Of a DNA stretch of 46,324 nt, positions 9,219 through 17,559 are shown piece after piece (the stretch's first letter is position 1; every line of letters starts with the position of its first letter). Position numbers and translations under genes: made by a program. The notes below the pieces were generated by a model. That model was not told the origin of the DNA. It saw nothing but the letters and a program-made list of their open reading frames with translations, and did no database searches. The DNA is from Actinomycetota bacterium (GTDB lineage Bacteria; Actinomycetota; Acidimicrobiia; Acidimicrobiales; AC-35): positions 1 through 46,324 of the forward strand of contig VAXP01000087.1 in assembly GCA_005884125.1 (NCBI GenBank), given 5' to 3'.

Positions 9219-10648
9219 CGGGAGGAGGCCGCCGGGCCCTCTCCGTCCGCCCCGCCCATCGTCTGGCCGCGCTCTTGGTCGTCATGTCCGTCGCCTTCGC
9301 GGCCGTCGTCGTGCGCCTGGTCGCCGTGCAGGTCGTGTCCCCCCACCGCTACGTGGCCTTCGGGCACTCCGAGCGGGTGCGGGCGGTGACGCTGCCCGGG
9401 GAGCGGGGCGTCATCCTTGACCGCGACGGCAACGAGCTGGCCCTGTCCATGCCCCAGTCCACGGTGTGGGCCAACCCCCACCTGGTCACCGACCCCCGGG
9501 GCGAGGCCCAGACGCTCTCGCCCGTGCTCGGCGTGGGCGAGGCCGAGACCCAGGACAAGCTCAGCAAGGACGCGGGCTTCGTCTACCTCGCCCGCAAGGT
9601 GAGCGACGACGTGGCCGCCAAGGTCAAGGCCATGGCCCTTCCCGGGATCTCCCTGCTCCCCGAGCCGCAGCGCTTCTTCCCCGAGGGCGACCTCGCCCTC
9701 CCCATCCTCGGGAAGGTGGGCCTGGACGGCAACGGGTTGGCCGGCGTGGAGCTCCAGTACGAGCGCATCCTGGAAGGCCACGCCGGGCGCCTCGTCGTCG
9801 AGCGCGACCCGCGGGGCGCCGACATCCCCGGCGGCCTCCGTCGCCTGGATCCGCCGGCCCGGGGCTCGGATCTGGTTCTCACCATCGACCGCTCCCTCCA
9901 GTACGAGGCCGAGCGGGCCCTGTCGGACGAGATCGTCAAGGCCAAGGCCAAGGGGGGCATGGCCATCGTCATGGACACCGCCAGCGGTGAGGTGCTGGCC
10001 CTGGCCAACCTCATGGCCGGCGACGGCGGCGCCGTGAGCCCGGCCGACCTACGAGCCCGGCTCGGTGAACAAGCTCATCACCCTGTCGGCCGCGCTGGAG
10101 GAAGGCGTGGTGCGGCCCGAGGACAAGCTCACGGTGGGCAACTCCATCCGGGTGGCCGACGCCACCTTCACCGAGCACGAGTCCCACCCCGTCCAGCAGT
10201 GGTCTGTCACCGACATCATGGCCAACTCGTCCAACGTGGGGACGATCATGATCGGGGAGAAGGTGGGCAAGGACCGGCTGGACCACTACCTGCGCGCCTT
10301 CGGCCTGGGCCGGCCCACGGGGCTGGGGTTCCCGGGCGAGACTCCGGGGCTCCTCCTCGATCCCGCCCACTGGTACCCGACGTCGATCGGGACCGTGCCC
10401 ATCGGCCAGGGCCTGGCCGTCACCGCCATGCAGATGGTGGCCGCCTACAACTCGGTGGCCAACGGCGGCGTGTACGTGGCGCCCAAGCTGGTCAAGGCGA
10501 CGGTGGACGAGCGCGGTGTGCAGCACGCCACGCCCCCCTCGACCAAGCGTCGGGTCATCTCGCCCCGGACCGCGGCCCAGGTGGCGGCCATGATGCAGGA
10601 GGTCGTGCGGGTGGGCACGGGGACGGCGGCCGCCATCGACGGTTATGA
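9215..10648 (+). CDS. ftsI: Penicillin-binding protein FtsI/PbpB, 5' part (frame broken near 10049)
   Basis: GTG 9215 overlaps the ftsL stop. The reading frame encodes a short cytoplasmic end, a membrane helix (about 17-40), and the PBP dimerisation domain with PGERGVILDRDGNELALS and LPEPQRFFPEGDLALPILG. It then enters the transpeptidase domain (LVLTIDRSLQYEAERALSDE and DTASGEVLALANLMAGDGG). True coding in this frame ends near base 10048; the rest to 10648 is out-of-frame sequence. The next conserved element, YEPGSVNK with the active-site serine, is read in another frame from 10050. Between ALAN and YEPGS the family normally has about 25-35 residues, but only about a dozen remain, so a deletion of 3n+2 bases explains both gap and frameshift better than a single-base error. 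Confidence 0.85.
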   Translation: MTGGGRRALSVRPAHRLAALLVVMSVAFAAVVVRLVAVQVVSPHRYVAFGHSERVRAVTLPGERGVILDRDGNELALSMPQSTVWANPHLVTDPRGEAQTLSPVLGVGEAETQDKLSKDAGFVYLARKVSDDVAAKVKAMALPGISLLPEPQRFFPEGDLALPILGKVGLDGNGLAGVELQYERILEGHAGRLVVERDPRGADIPGGLRRLDPPARGSDLVLTIDRSLQYEAERALSDEIVKAKAKGGMAIVMDTASGEVLALANLMAGDGGAVSPADLRARLGEQAHHPVGRAGGRRGAARGQAHGGQLHPGGRRHLHRARVPPRPAVVCHRHHGQLVQRGDDHDRGEGGQGPAGPLPARLRPGPAHGAGVPGRDSGAPPRSRPLVPDVDRDRAHRPGPGRHRHADGGRLQLGGQRRRVRGAQAGQGDGGRARCAARHAPLDQASGHLAPDRGPGGGHDAGGRAGGHGDGGRHRRL

Positions 10649-11021
10649 CGTGGCGGGGAAGACGGGCACGGCCCGCAAGCCCCTGGAGAACGCCCGGGGC
10701 TACAAGGTCGGCGCCTACATGGCCAGCTTCGGGGGCTTCGTGCCCGCCGAGCGCCCGGCCCTGACGGCCATGGTCATCCTGGACGAGCCCACCCCGATAT
10801 ACGGAGGACTGGTCTCCGCGCCGGTGTTCAAGGACGTCGTCGGCTACTCGCTGCGTCAGCTTCACATCCCGCCCCCGCCGCCCTCGCAGCCCGCCGCCGT
10901 CCCGCCCGCGTCACCCGACGCGGCCAAGACCGACGGTGAGGTGAGCCCGGGGACGACGCCCACTACGCTCGCCCCGCCCACATCGACCACCTCGCCTACA
11001 TCGGCACCTGGCAGACCCTAA
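10050..11021 (+). CDS. ftsI: FtsI/PbpB, 3' part with the transpeptidase active site
   Basis: This frame resumes FtsI at YEPGSVNKLITLSAALEEG, whose SVNK is the SxxK acyl-serine motif. It continues with SSN in VTDIMANSSNVG (the SxN motif) and GKTGTARK (the KTG motif), so the catalytic domain after the break is intact. FtsI cross-links septal peptidoglycan with FtsW as its glycosyltransferase partner. The C-terminus carries about 55 residues of Pro/Thr/Ser-rich sequence outside the membrane, like the FtsL tail. An isolated product would begin at an internal start such as GTG 10065, without membrane anchor. In a living cell the gene should be continuous, so sequence error is likely. Confidence 0.88.
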   Translation, partial: YEPGSVNKLITLSAALEEGVVRPEDKLTVGNSIRVADATFTEHESHPVQQWSVTDIMANSSNVGTIMIGEKVGKDRLDHYLRAFGLGRPTGLGFPGETPGLLLDPAHWYPTSIGTVPIGQGLAVTAMQMVAAYNSVANGGVYVAPKLVKATVDERGVQHATPPSTKRRVISPRTAAQVAAMMQEVVRVGTGTAAAIDGYDVAGKTGTARKPLENARGYKVGAYMASFGGFVPAERPALTAMVILDEPTPIYGGLVSAPVFKDVVGYSLRQLHIPPPPPSQPAAVPPASPDAAKTDGEVSPGTTPTTLAPPTSTTSPTSAPGRP

Positions 11022-11038
11022 GGACAGGACGTCGCGCA

Positions 11039-12463
11039 ATGCGCCTCGATCGCCTGCTCGGCGCCGTCGACGTTCTGGAGACCAGGGGAGACCCAACGAC
11101 CGCCGACGTCGGCGCCGTCATCCACGACTCTCGCCACGCCCGTCCCGGGGCGCTGTACTGCTGCCTGCCGGGCCGGCACCACGACGGTCACGACTTCGCC
11201 GCCGCCGCCGTCGCAGGGGGAGCGGTGGCCGTCCTGTGCGAGCGCTTCGTCGACCTCGACGCGGGCGTCGTCCAGGCCCGGGTGGCGCCGGCCACGGCCC
11301 GCCCGGCCATGGCCCGCCTGGCCGCCCGCCTCAACGACGAGCCGTCCTATGCACTCACCGTCGTGGGCGTCACCGGCACCAACGGCAAGACCACCGTCAC
11401 CCACCTGCTCCGGTCGGTGCTCGAGGCCCACGGGTGGCCGACGTCGGTGGTGGGGACGCTGGGAGGTGTCCACACCACCCCGGAGGCCCCCGAGCTCCAG
11501 GCCCTCCTGGCCCGGCTGAGGGACGAGGGCAGGAGGGCCGTGGCCATGGAGGTGTCGTCCCACGCCCTGGACCAGCACCGCGTCGACGCCGTGCACTTCT
11601 CCGTGGTCGTGTTCACCAACCTGTCACAGGACCACCTCGACCACCACCGCACCATGGAGGCCTACTTCGAGGCCAAGGCCCGCCTGTTCGATCCCGGGCG
11701 GGCCACGCGTGGCGTGGTCAACGGCGACGACGCCTACGGCCTGCGCCTGCTGGAGACGGCGTCCATCCCGATGAGGGCCTTCTCGCTCTCGGACGCCTCG
11801 GAGATCGAAACGGGCGCCACCGCCAGCACCTTCCTGTGGTGCGGCCAGCGGGTGAGGCTGGGCATGGGCGGGCGCTTCAACGTGAGCAACGCCCTGGCCG
11901 CCGCCACCGCGGCCCGCTCCCTGGGTGTGCCCCCCGAGACGGTGGCCCAGGGACTGGGCCGGGTGAGCTCTGTCCCCGGCCGGTTCGAGGCCGTCGAGCT
12001 GGGTCAGCCCTTCTCCGTCATCGTCGACTACGCCCACACCCCCCAGGGGCTGGAGCAGGTCCTGACCGCGGCCCGGGGCGCGGCCGGCCCCGACCACCGC
12101 GTCATCGTGGTCTTCGGCGCGGGCGGCGACCGCGACCGGGCCAAGCGGCCCCTCATGGGCGAGGTGGCGGGACGGCTGGCCGACGTGGTCGTGGTCACGT
12201 CCGACAACCCCCGCAGCGAGGATCCCATGGCCATCATCGACGACGTGCTCTCCGGCGTCGCGCCCGGCGGCGCCCTGGTGGTCGAGCCCGACCGGGCCGG
12301 GGCGGTGCGGCTCGCCATCGGCCAGGCCCGTCCCGGCGACGTGGTGGTGCTGGCGGGCAAGGGCCATGAGCCCGTGCAGGTGTTCTCCGACCGCACCGTG
12401 CCCTTCGACGACCGCCAGGTGGCGCGGGCGGCTATGGATCACCTGGCCGAGCGCCCCGGGTGA
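11039..12463 (+). CDS. murE: UDP-MurNAc-tripeptide ligase MurE (meso-DAP type)
   Basis: The 474-residue Mur ligase has the ATP loop VTGTNGKTTVT (near 111-121), EVSSHALDQHRV, the lysine that becomes carbamylated in YFEAKARLF (near 213), and DNPRSEDP at 389-396. The DNPR motif marks enzymes that add meso-diaminopimelate, so the peptidoglycan is predicted to be DAP type. The ATG lies 17 bp after ftsI. In most clusters murF follows, but here mraY starts 4 bp after the murE stop. Confidence 0.95.
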   Translation: MRLDRLLGAVDVLETRGDPTTADVGAVIHDSRHARPGALYCCLPGRHHDGHDFAAAAVAGGAVAVLCERFVDLDAGVVQARVAPATARPAMARLAARLNDEPSYALTVVGVTGTNGKTTVTHLLRSVLEAHGWPTSVVGTLGGVHTTPEAPELQALLARLRDEGRRAVAMEVSSHALDQHRVDAVHFSVVVFTNLSQDHLDHHRTMEAYFEAKARLFDPGRATRGVVNGDDAYGLRLLETASIPMRAFSLSDASEIETGATASTFLWCGQRVRLGMGGRFNVSNALAAATAARSLGVPPETVAQGLGRVSSVPGRFEAVELGQPFSVIVDYAHTPQGLEQVLTAARGAAGPDHRVIVVFGAGGDRDRAKRPLMGEVAGRLADVVVVTSDNPRSEDPMAIIDDVLSGVAPGGALVVEPDRAGAVRLAIGQARPGDVVVLAGKGHEPVQVFSDRTVPFDDRQVARAAMDHLAERPG

Positions 12464-12467
12464 CGAG

Positions 12468-13502
12468 GTGATCTCCCTTCTCGTCGCGGGGGCGGTCTCG
12501 CTCCTCGTGTCCGTCGTGGGCACGCCCGCCCTCATACGCTGGCTCCAGGTCCACGGGATCGGTCAGCCCATCAGGGAGGACGGCCCCCGCGGCCACATCA
12601 CCAAGGCGGGGACGCCCACCATGGGCGGGGTCGCCATCGTGGCCGCCGCCTTCGCCGGCTACACCGCCGCCCACCTGGGGCCGGGGGTGGTCTTCACCCG
12701 CTCGGGCGTGCTCATCATCCTCACCATCGTGGGGGCGGGCCTGGTCGGACTGACCGACGACTGGATCAAGGTCAGGCGCCAGCACAACACGGGTCTGAGC
12801 AAGCGGGCCAAGCTGACCGGGCAGCTGGTGGTGGCCAGCGCCTTCGCCGTGCTCGCCGTGCGCTGGGTCAAGGTCAGCACCGTGCTGTCCTTCACCCGCA
12901 ACGGCACCATCCCCATCGACCTGGGCAGCGTGGGCTGGGCCCTGTTCGCCGGGGCTGTGATCATCGCCACCTCCAACGCCGTGAACCTCACCGACGGGCT
13001 GGACGGGCTGGCTGCGGGCTCGGCCACCTTCGCCTTCGGCTGCCTGGCCATCATCGGCTACTGGGTGTTCAGGCACCCGAGCATCTACCACGTCAAGCAC
13101 GGCCTGGACCTGGCCCTGGTGTCGATGGCCATGACCGGCGCGTGCGCCGGGTTCCTCTGGTGGAACGCGGCGCCGGCCCGCATCATCATGGGCGACACCG
13201 GCGCCTTGGGTATCGGCGCGGCCCTGGCCGCGCTGACGCTCAAGATGAACCTCGATCTGCTGCTGCCCATCATCGGCGGCCTCTACGTGCTCGTCACCCT
13301 CTCGGTGGTCATCCAGGTGGTGAGCTTCCGCCTCTTCCACCGGCGCGTGTTCCGCATGGCGCCCCTGCACCACCACTTCGAGCTGATGGGGTGGCCCGAG
13401 ACCACGGTGATCGTCCGCTTCTGGATCCTCTCGGGGCTGTGCACGGCTCTGGCCCTGGGGATCTTCTACGCCGACTTCCTGCGCACCGGTCACATCGACT
13501 GA
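12468..13502 (+). CDS. mraY: Phospho-MurNAc-pentapeptide transferase MraY
   Basis: This 344-residue polytopic membrane enzyme makes lipid I from UDP-MurNAc-pentapeptide and undecaprenyl phosphate. Seen motifs are GPRGHITKAGTPTMGG, the catalytic GLTDDWIKV, SNAVNLTDGLDGLA, IIMGDTGAL and FRMAPLHHHFELMGW. The GTG at 12468 gives the usual N-terminus MISLLVAGAVS. GAGG at 12465-12468 overlaps the start, so translation probably depends on coupling to murE, which ends 4 bp before. The stop overlaps the murD ATG (TGATG). Confidence 0.95.
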   Translation: MISLLVAGAVSLLVSVVGTPALIRWLQVHGIGQPIREDGPRGHITKAGTPTMGGVAIVAAAFAGYTAAHLGPGVVFTRSGVLIILTIVGAGLVGLTDDWIKVRRQHNTGLSKRAKLTGQLVVASAFAVLAVRWVKVSTVLSFTRNGTIPIDLGSVGWALFAGAVIIATSNAVNLTDGLDGLAAGSATFAFGCLAIIGYWVFRHPSIYHVKHGLDLALVSMAMTGACAGFLWWNAAPARIIMGDTGALGIGAALAALTLKMNLDLLLPIIGGLYVLVTLSVVIQVVSFRLFHRRVFRMAPLHHHFELMGWPETTVIVRFWILSGLCTALALGIFYADFLRTGHID

Positions 13503-14872
13503 TGGGAGAGCGGGTGCTCGTCGTCGGGCTGGCCGTCACCGGCGCGGCCGTGGCCCGGGAGATGCTGGCCGAGGGCAAGGCCGTGGTGGCCGTGGACGAC
13601 CGCGCCGACGACTCCGTTCGGGGCCGGGCCGCCGACCTCGGGATCGAGCTCGTCGAGGCTCCCTCGCCGGGCGAGCTGGCCAGGCTGGCCCAGGACGCCG
13701 ACCTGGTCGTGGTCAGCCCGGGCGTGCCCGCCCGCCATCCCGTGTTCGCCCTGGGGGACCGCGTCGCCCTGGTGAGCGAGGTCGAGCTGGCCGGGAGGAT
13801 GGCCCGGGCCCCGATGGTGGCGGTCACGGGCACCAACGGCAAGACGACGGTGACGACCCTGGTGGCGGCCATGCTCGACGCGTCCGGCGTGCGGGCCCTG
13901 GCCGCGGGCAACATCGGCCTGCCCCTGGTGGAGGCGGCCCGCCGTGACGTGGACGTGCTCGTGGCCGAGGTGTCCTCCTTCCAGCTCCAGCTCACCTCGA
14001 CCTTCCGCCCGCGCGTGGCCGTGTGGCTCAACCTGGCCGAGGACCATCTCGACTGGCACCCCACCATGCAGCACTACGTCGAGGCCAAGGCCCGGGTGTG
14101 GGCCAACCAGGCGGGCGAGGACCTGGCCGTGGCCAACGCCGATGACCCGGTCGTGTGGCGGGCCGCGGCCCGAGCCCCGGCCCGCGTGGCCGGCTTCTCC
14201 ATCGAGGCCGGCGCCGCCCCCCCGTGGCCGGGCCGGGGCGACGGCCCCCGGGCCGTCTTCCACGTGGCCGGGGGCGAGCTCCGTACTCCGGAGGGCGACA
14301 CCATCGCCGCCGTGGCCGAGCTGGCCCGGGTCCTGCCCCACGACCTGGCCAACGCCCTGGCCGCCTCGGCCGCGGCCCTGGGAGCGGGGGCGACGCTGGA
14401 GGGCTGCCGCCGGGCGCTGATCTCCTTCACGGGGCTCCCCCACCGCGTCGAGCCGGTGGGGGAGGCTGGGGGGGTGCGCTACTACGACGACTCGAAGGCG
14501 ACCACGCCCTCGGCCGTGCTCGCCGCCCTGGCCGGGTTCGAGTCCGTCGTGCTCATCGCCGGGGGCAGGAACAAGGGCCTCGACCTGGGGGCCCTGCGGT
14601 CGGGTGCGGGCCCGGTGCGGGCGGTGGTCGCCATAGGGGAGGCGGCGGCCGAGGTCGAGGCCGCCTTCGCCGGCCTCGTGCCCGTCAGCAGGGCCGGGTC
14701 CATGGACCAGGCCGTGGAGATGGCCCGGGCTGCGGCCCGCCCCGGTGACGCGGTGCTGCTCTCCCCGGGCTGCGCCTCCTTCGACTGGTACCGCTCCTAC
14801 GCCGAGCGCGGCGAGGACTTCGCCCGGGCCGTGGGCGCCCCGGGGGTCCGTGGCCGGGAGGGCCGGCGGTGA
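13502..14872 (+). CDS. murD: UDP-MurNAc-L-alanine:D-glutamate ligase MurD
   Basis: The 456-residue Mur ligase begins MGERVLVVGLAVTGAAVARE, a Rossmann-like N-domain. It continues with the ATP loop VTGTNGKTTVT, EVSSFQLQLT, NLAEDHLDWH with YVEAKARVW, and the C-terminal DDSKATTP and LLSPGCASFDWYRSYAERG. It adds D-Glu to UDP-MurNAc-L-Ala in the cytosol. ATG 13502 overlaps the mraY stop and its own stop overlaps the ftsW GTG, so it sits in a tightly coupled run. Confidence 0.95.
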   Translation: MGERVLVVGLAVTGAAVAREMLAEGKAVVAVDDRADDSVRGRAADLGIELVEAPSPGELARLAQDADLVVVSPGVPARHPVFALGDRVALVSEVELAGRMARAPMVAVTGTNGKTTVTTLVAAMLDASGVRALAAGNIGLPLVEAARRDVDVLVAEVSSFQLQLTSTFRPRVAVWLNLAEDHLDWHPTMQHYVEAKARVWANQAGEDLAVANADDPVVWRAAARAPARVAGFSIEAGAAPPWPGRGDGPRAVFHVAGGELRTPEGDTIAAVAELARVLPHDLANALAASAAALGAGATLEGCRRALISFTGLPHRVEPVGEAGGVRYYDDSKATTPSAVLAALAGFESVVLIAGGRNKGLDLGALRSGAGPVRAVVAIGEAAAEVEAAFAGLVPVSRAGSMDQAVEMARAAARPGDAVLLSPGCASFDWYRSYAERGEDFARAVGAPGVRGREGRR

Positions 14873-16305
14873 CCGGGGGACGCCTGGCCCGCACCCGCGT
14901 CGCGCCCGGAGCCCGCCGCTCGGCCGAGGCCCGCCACCCCGCGGCTCGGGCCTCGGTCCTGCGCCACCCCGCGGCCCGCACCACCCGGCCCGCCCGCCCC
15001 GCCCCGCCCGGGGCCAGGAGCAGGCGGGCGCCGGGCTCGGGCGCGGTCATCGACGGGCGGGGCATGGTGTCCCGGGCCCTGGCCCGGGTGGGCCTGGGTC
15101 CCACCGCCGGTCTGCGGGACCCCCGGCTCTCGCCCGCCCCCGACGCCGGCCTGCTTCCCCGCCGGGAGCGGGGCCGGGGATCGGCCGTGCTCAGCTTCCG
15201 GCCCGGGGGCTTCGTGCTGCTGCTCGCCCTCATCGCCGTGCTCGTGGTCATAGGCCTGGTGATGGTGCTGTCCGCGTCCTCGGTGGAGGCCCTGCGTCAG
15301 TACGGGTCGTCGTGGTACTTCTTCAAGCGCCAGCTCATGTGGGTGACCCTGGGGTCCACGGCCATGGCCGTGACCATGCGGATGGACTACCGGTGGTGGC
15401 GTCGGATGGCCGGGCCGCTGCTGTGCACCTGCTGCTTCATGCTCCTGGTCGTGCTCGTTCCCGGCATCGGGGTGCGGGTGGGGGGCTCGAGCCGGTGGCT
15501 GGGCTTCGGTGCCTGGCGGGTGCAGCCCTCCGAGCTGGCCAAGCTGGCCATGGCCCTCTACTGCGCCGACCTGTTGGCCCGCCGCCGCGACCGCATGCGC
15601 GACCTGCGCGTCACCCTCCGCCCCATCCTCGTCGTGCTCTTCGTGGTGGCCATGCTCGTGATGCGCCAGCCCGACATGGGAACGACGCTGGTCCTGGCCA
15701 GCATCGTGGTGAGCATCCTGTTCGTGGCGGGCACGCCCCTGCCCGCCCTCGTCGGCACCCTGGCCCTGGGGGCGGCGGGCGCCTTCGCCCTGGGGATGAC
15801 CGCGTCCTACCGGCGGGCTCGCCTCCTGTCCTTCCTCCACCCCTGGTCGGACCGCAGCAACACCGGCTATCAGCTGGTGCAGTCGATTGTGGGTCTGGCC
15901 TCGGGCGGGGTGGCCGGGGTGGGGCTGGGGGCGAGCCGGGCCAAGTGGGGCTTTTTGCCCAACGCCCACACCGACTTCATCTTCGCCATCGTGGGCGAGG
16001 AGCTGGGCCTGTTCGGCAGCCTCCTGGTGGTGGCCCTCTTCGCCGCCCTGGCCGTGCTGGGCGTGCGGGCCGCGGCCCGGGCCCCCGACCGCTTCGGGGT
16101 GCTGCTGGGCACGGGCATCACCGCGTGGCTGGTGGGGCAGGCGGTCATCAACATCGGCACGGTGGTGGGCATCCTGCCCGTCACCGGCGTCCCCCTGCCC
16201 TTCGTCTCCTTCGGCGGCTCGTCGCTCGTGATCGCCATGGGCGCGGTCGGCATCCTCCTCAACATCGCCCGCAACGAGCGCCGGCCCTCATCGTCCGCGC
16301 TGTAG
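14869..16305 (+). CDS. ftsW: Septal peptidoglycan glycosyltransferase FtsW
   Basis: The 478-residue SEDS protein starts at GTG 14869 (GTGA overlap with murD). Residues about 1-105 form a cytoplasmic extension that is almost all Arg, Ala, Pro and Gly; the membrane part then begins with GFVLLLALIAVLVVIGLVMV. SEDS features include WRVQPSELAKLAM, RQPDMGTTLVL, the TGYQLVQS and AKWGFLPNAHTDFIFA regions with a conserved acidic EELG, and GVPLPFVSFGGSS near the end. It polymerises lipid II at the septum with FtsI. The long basic N-terminus is unusual and resembles the cytoplasmic tail style of FtsL here. Confidence 0.93.
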   Translation: MTGGRLARTRVAPGARRSAEARHPAARASVLRHPAARTTRPARPAPPGARSRRAPGSGAVIDGRGMVSRALARVGLGPTAGLRDPRLSPAPDAGLLPRRERGRGSAVLSFRPGGFVLLLALIAVLVVIGLVMVLSASSVEALRQYGSSWYFFKRQLMWVTLGSTAMAVTMRMDYRWWRRMAGPLLCTCCFMLLVVLVPGIGVRVGGSSRWLGFGAWRVQPSELAKLAMALYCADLLARRRDRMRDLRVTLRPILVVLFVVAMLVMRQPDMGTTLVLASIVVSILFVAGTPLPALVGTLALGAAGAFALGMTASYRRARLLSFLHPWSDRSNTGYQLVQSIVGLASGGVAGVGLGASRAKWGFLPNAHTDFIFAIVGEELGLFGSLLVVALFAALAVLGVRAAARAPDRFGVLLGTGITAWLVGQAVINIGTVVGILPVTGVPLPFVSFGGSSLVIAMGAVGILLNIARNERRPSSSAL

Positions 16306-16357
16306 GCGACGGGGCCGGGAGAGCGGGGCGGGGAGGGACGGTAGGAGCGGTGGCGCC

Positions 16358-17557
16358 GTGGGCGAGGTGAGGACCTGGGCCGTGGTGGCCGGGGGCGGGA
16401 CCGCCGGCCACGCCCTGCCCGCCGTGGCCCTGGGCCGGGCCCTGGTCGCCCGGGGCCACGATCGCGCGTCGATCCACTTCGTCGGCTCCCGCCGGGGCAT
16501 GGAGGCCCGCCTGGTCCCCGACGCCGGCTTCGCGATCACGCTGCTGCCCGGGCGGGGCGTTCCCCGCCGCTTCGGCATCGAGCCCGTGCTCGCCATGGCC
16601 GGACTGGGCGTCGCCCTCGTCCGGGCCGTGGCCCTGCTGGCCCGGCGCCGCCCCGCCGTCGTCGTCTCCTTCGGCGGCTACGCCGCCCTTCCCGCGGCGG
16701 TGGCCGCGGTGCTGCTGCGCGTGCCTCTGGTGGTGGCCGAGCAGAACGCCGTGCCCGGCGCGGTGAACCGGCTCACGGCCCGCTTCGCCCGGGCCAGCGC
16801 CGTCTCCTTCGCGGGCACGCCCCTGGCGCGCGCCGTCCTCACCGGCAACCCCATCAGGGCCGAGGTGGCCGCCGTGCGCCGCTCCCCCGAGGCCCGGCTC
16901 GGGGCCCGGGACGAGCTGGGCCTGCCCGCCGGGCGCACCGTGGTGCTCGTCGCCGGCGGGTCCCTGGGGGCCTTGCGCATCAACCAGGCGGTGAGCGAGG
17001 CGGTGCGGGGCCCCTGGGCGGAGCGGGCCGACCTGGCCGTGCGCCACGTGGTGGGACGCAGGGACTGGCCCAGGTTCTCGGGTCCCGCCACGCCGTCGCC
17101 GTCGCCCGGTGGGCTGGTGTACCAGGCCGTCGAGTACGAAGAGCACATGCCCGCCGCCTACGCCGCCGCTGATCTGGTGGTGTGCCGGGCCGGGGCCAGC
17201 ACTGTCTCCGAGCTCATGGCCGTGGGCCTGCCCTCCGTGCTCGTGCCCCTGCCCGGGGCCCCCGGCGACCACCAGACGGCCAACGCCCGGTCCCTGTCCG
17301 AGGTGGGCGGCGCCGTGCTCGTCCCCGACGCCGAGCTGGGCCCCGAGCGCCTGGCCGCCGAGGTCGACGCCATCGTGTCCACCCCGGGGCGCTTGCAGGC
17401 CATGGCCGGGGCCGTGCGCACGCTGGCCCGCCCCGACGCGGCCCAGCGCCTGGCGGAGCTGGCCGAGGGCCAAGCCCGGCGCCCGGGCCCGGGCGCGGAC
17501 GCCGCCCAGAGCTCCACCGCGGGCCCGAGCTCCACCGCGGGCCCGAGCACGAGCTGA
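16358..17557 (+). CDS. murG: MurG N-acetylglucosaminyltransferase
   Basis: The 399-residue GT28 enzyme converts lipid I to lipid II on the inner face of the membrane. It shows GGGTAGHALPAVALG near the N-terminus, VVSFGGYAALPAAVAA, EQNAVPGAVNRL, AGGSLGALRIN and the donor-binding AGASTVSELMAVG with PLPGAPGDHQTANA. GTG 16358 follows GTAGGAG at 16341-16347. The C-terminus ends in a short Ser/Thr/Gly/Pro tail made by an 18-bp tandem duplication. A 52-bp gap separates it from ftsW, the largest inside the mur run. Confidence 0.94.
   Translation: MGEVRTWAVVAGGGTAGHALPAVALGRALVARGHDRASIHFVGSRRGMEARLVPDAGFAITLLPGRGVPRRFGIEPVLAMAGLGVALVRAVALLARRRPAVVVSFGGYAALPAAVAAVLLRVPLVVAEQNAVPGAVNRLTARFARASAVSFAGTPLARAVLTGNPIRAEVAAVRRSPEARLGARDELGLPAGRTVVLVAGGSLGALRINQAVSEAVRGPWAERADLAVRHVVGRRDWPRFSGPATPSPSPGGLVYQAVEYEEHMPAAYAAADLVVCRAGASTVSELMAVGLPSVLVPLPGAPGDHQTANARSLSEVGGAVLVPDAELGPERLAAEVDAIVSTPGRLQAMAGAVRTLARPDAAQRLAELAEGQARRPGPGADAAQSSTAGPSSTAGPSTS
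17509..17544 (+). repeat. 18-bp tandem duplication in the murG 3' end
   Basis: GAGCTCCACCGCGGGCCC is present twice in a row (17509-17526 and 17527-17544), encoding SSTAGP twice in the MurG tail. It lies outside the catalytic fold and is probably harmless slippage. Confidence 0.85.
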
Positions 17558-17559
17558 CC

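Noticed and set aside
10030-10065. Programmed frameshift in ftsI
   Set aside because: No slippery heptamer is visible, and conserved residues are missing at the join, which frameshifting would not explain.
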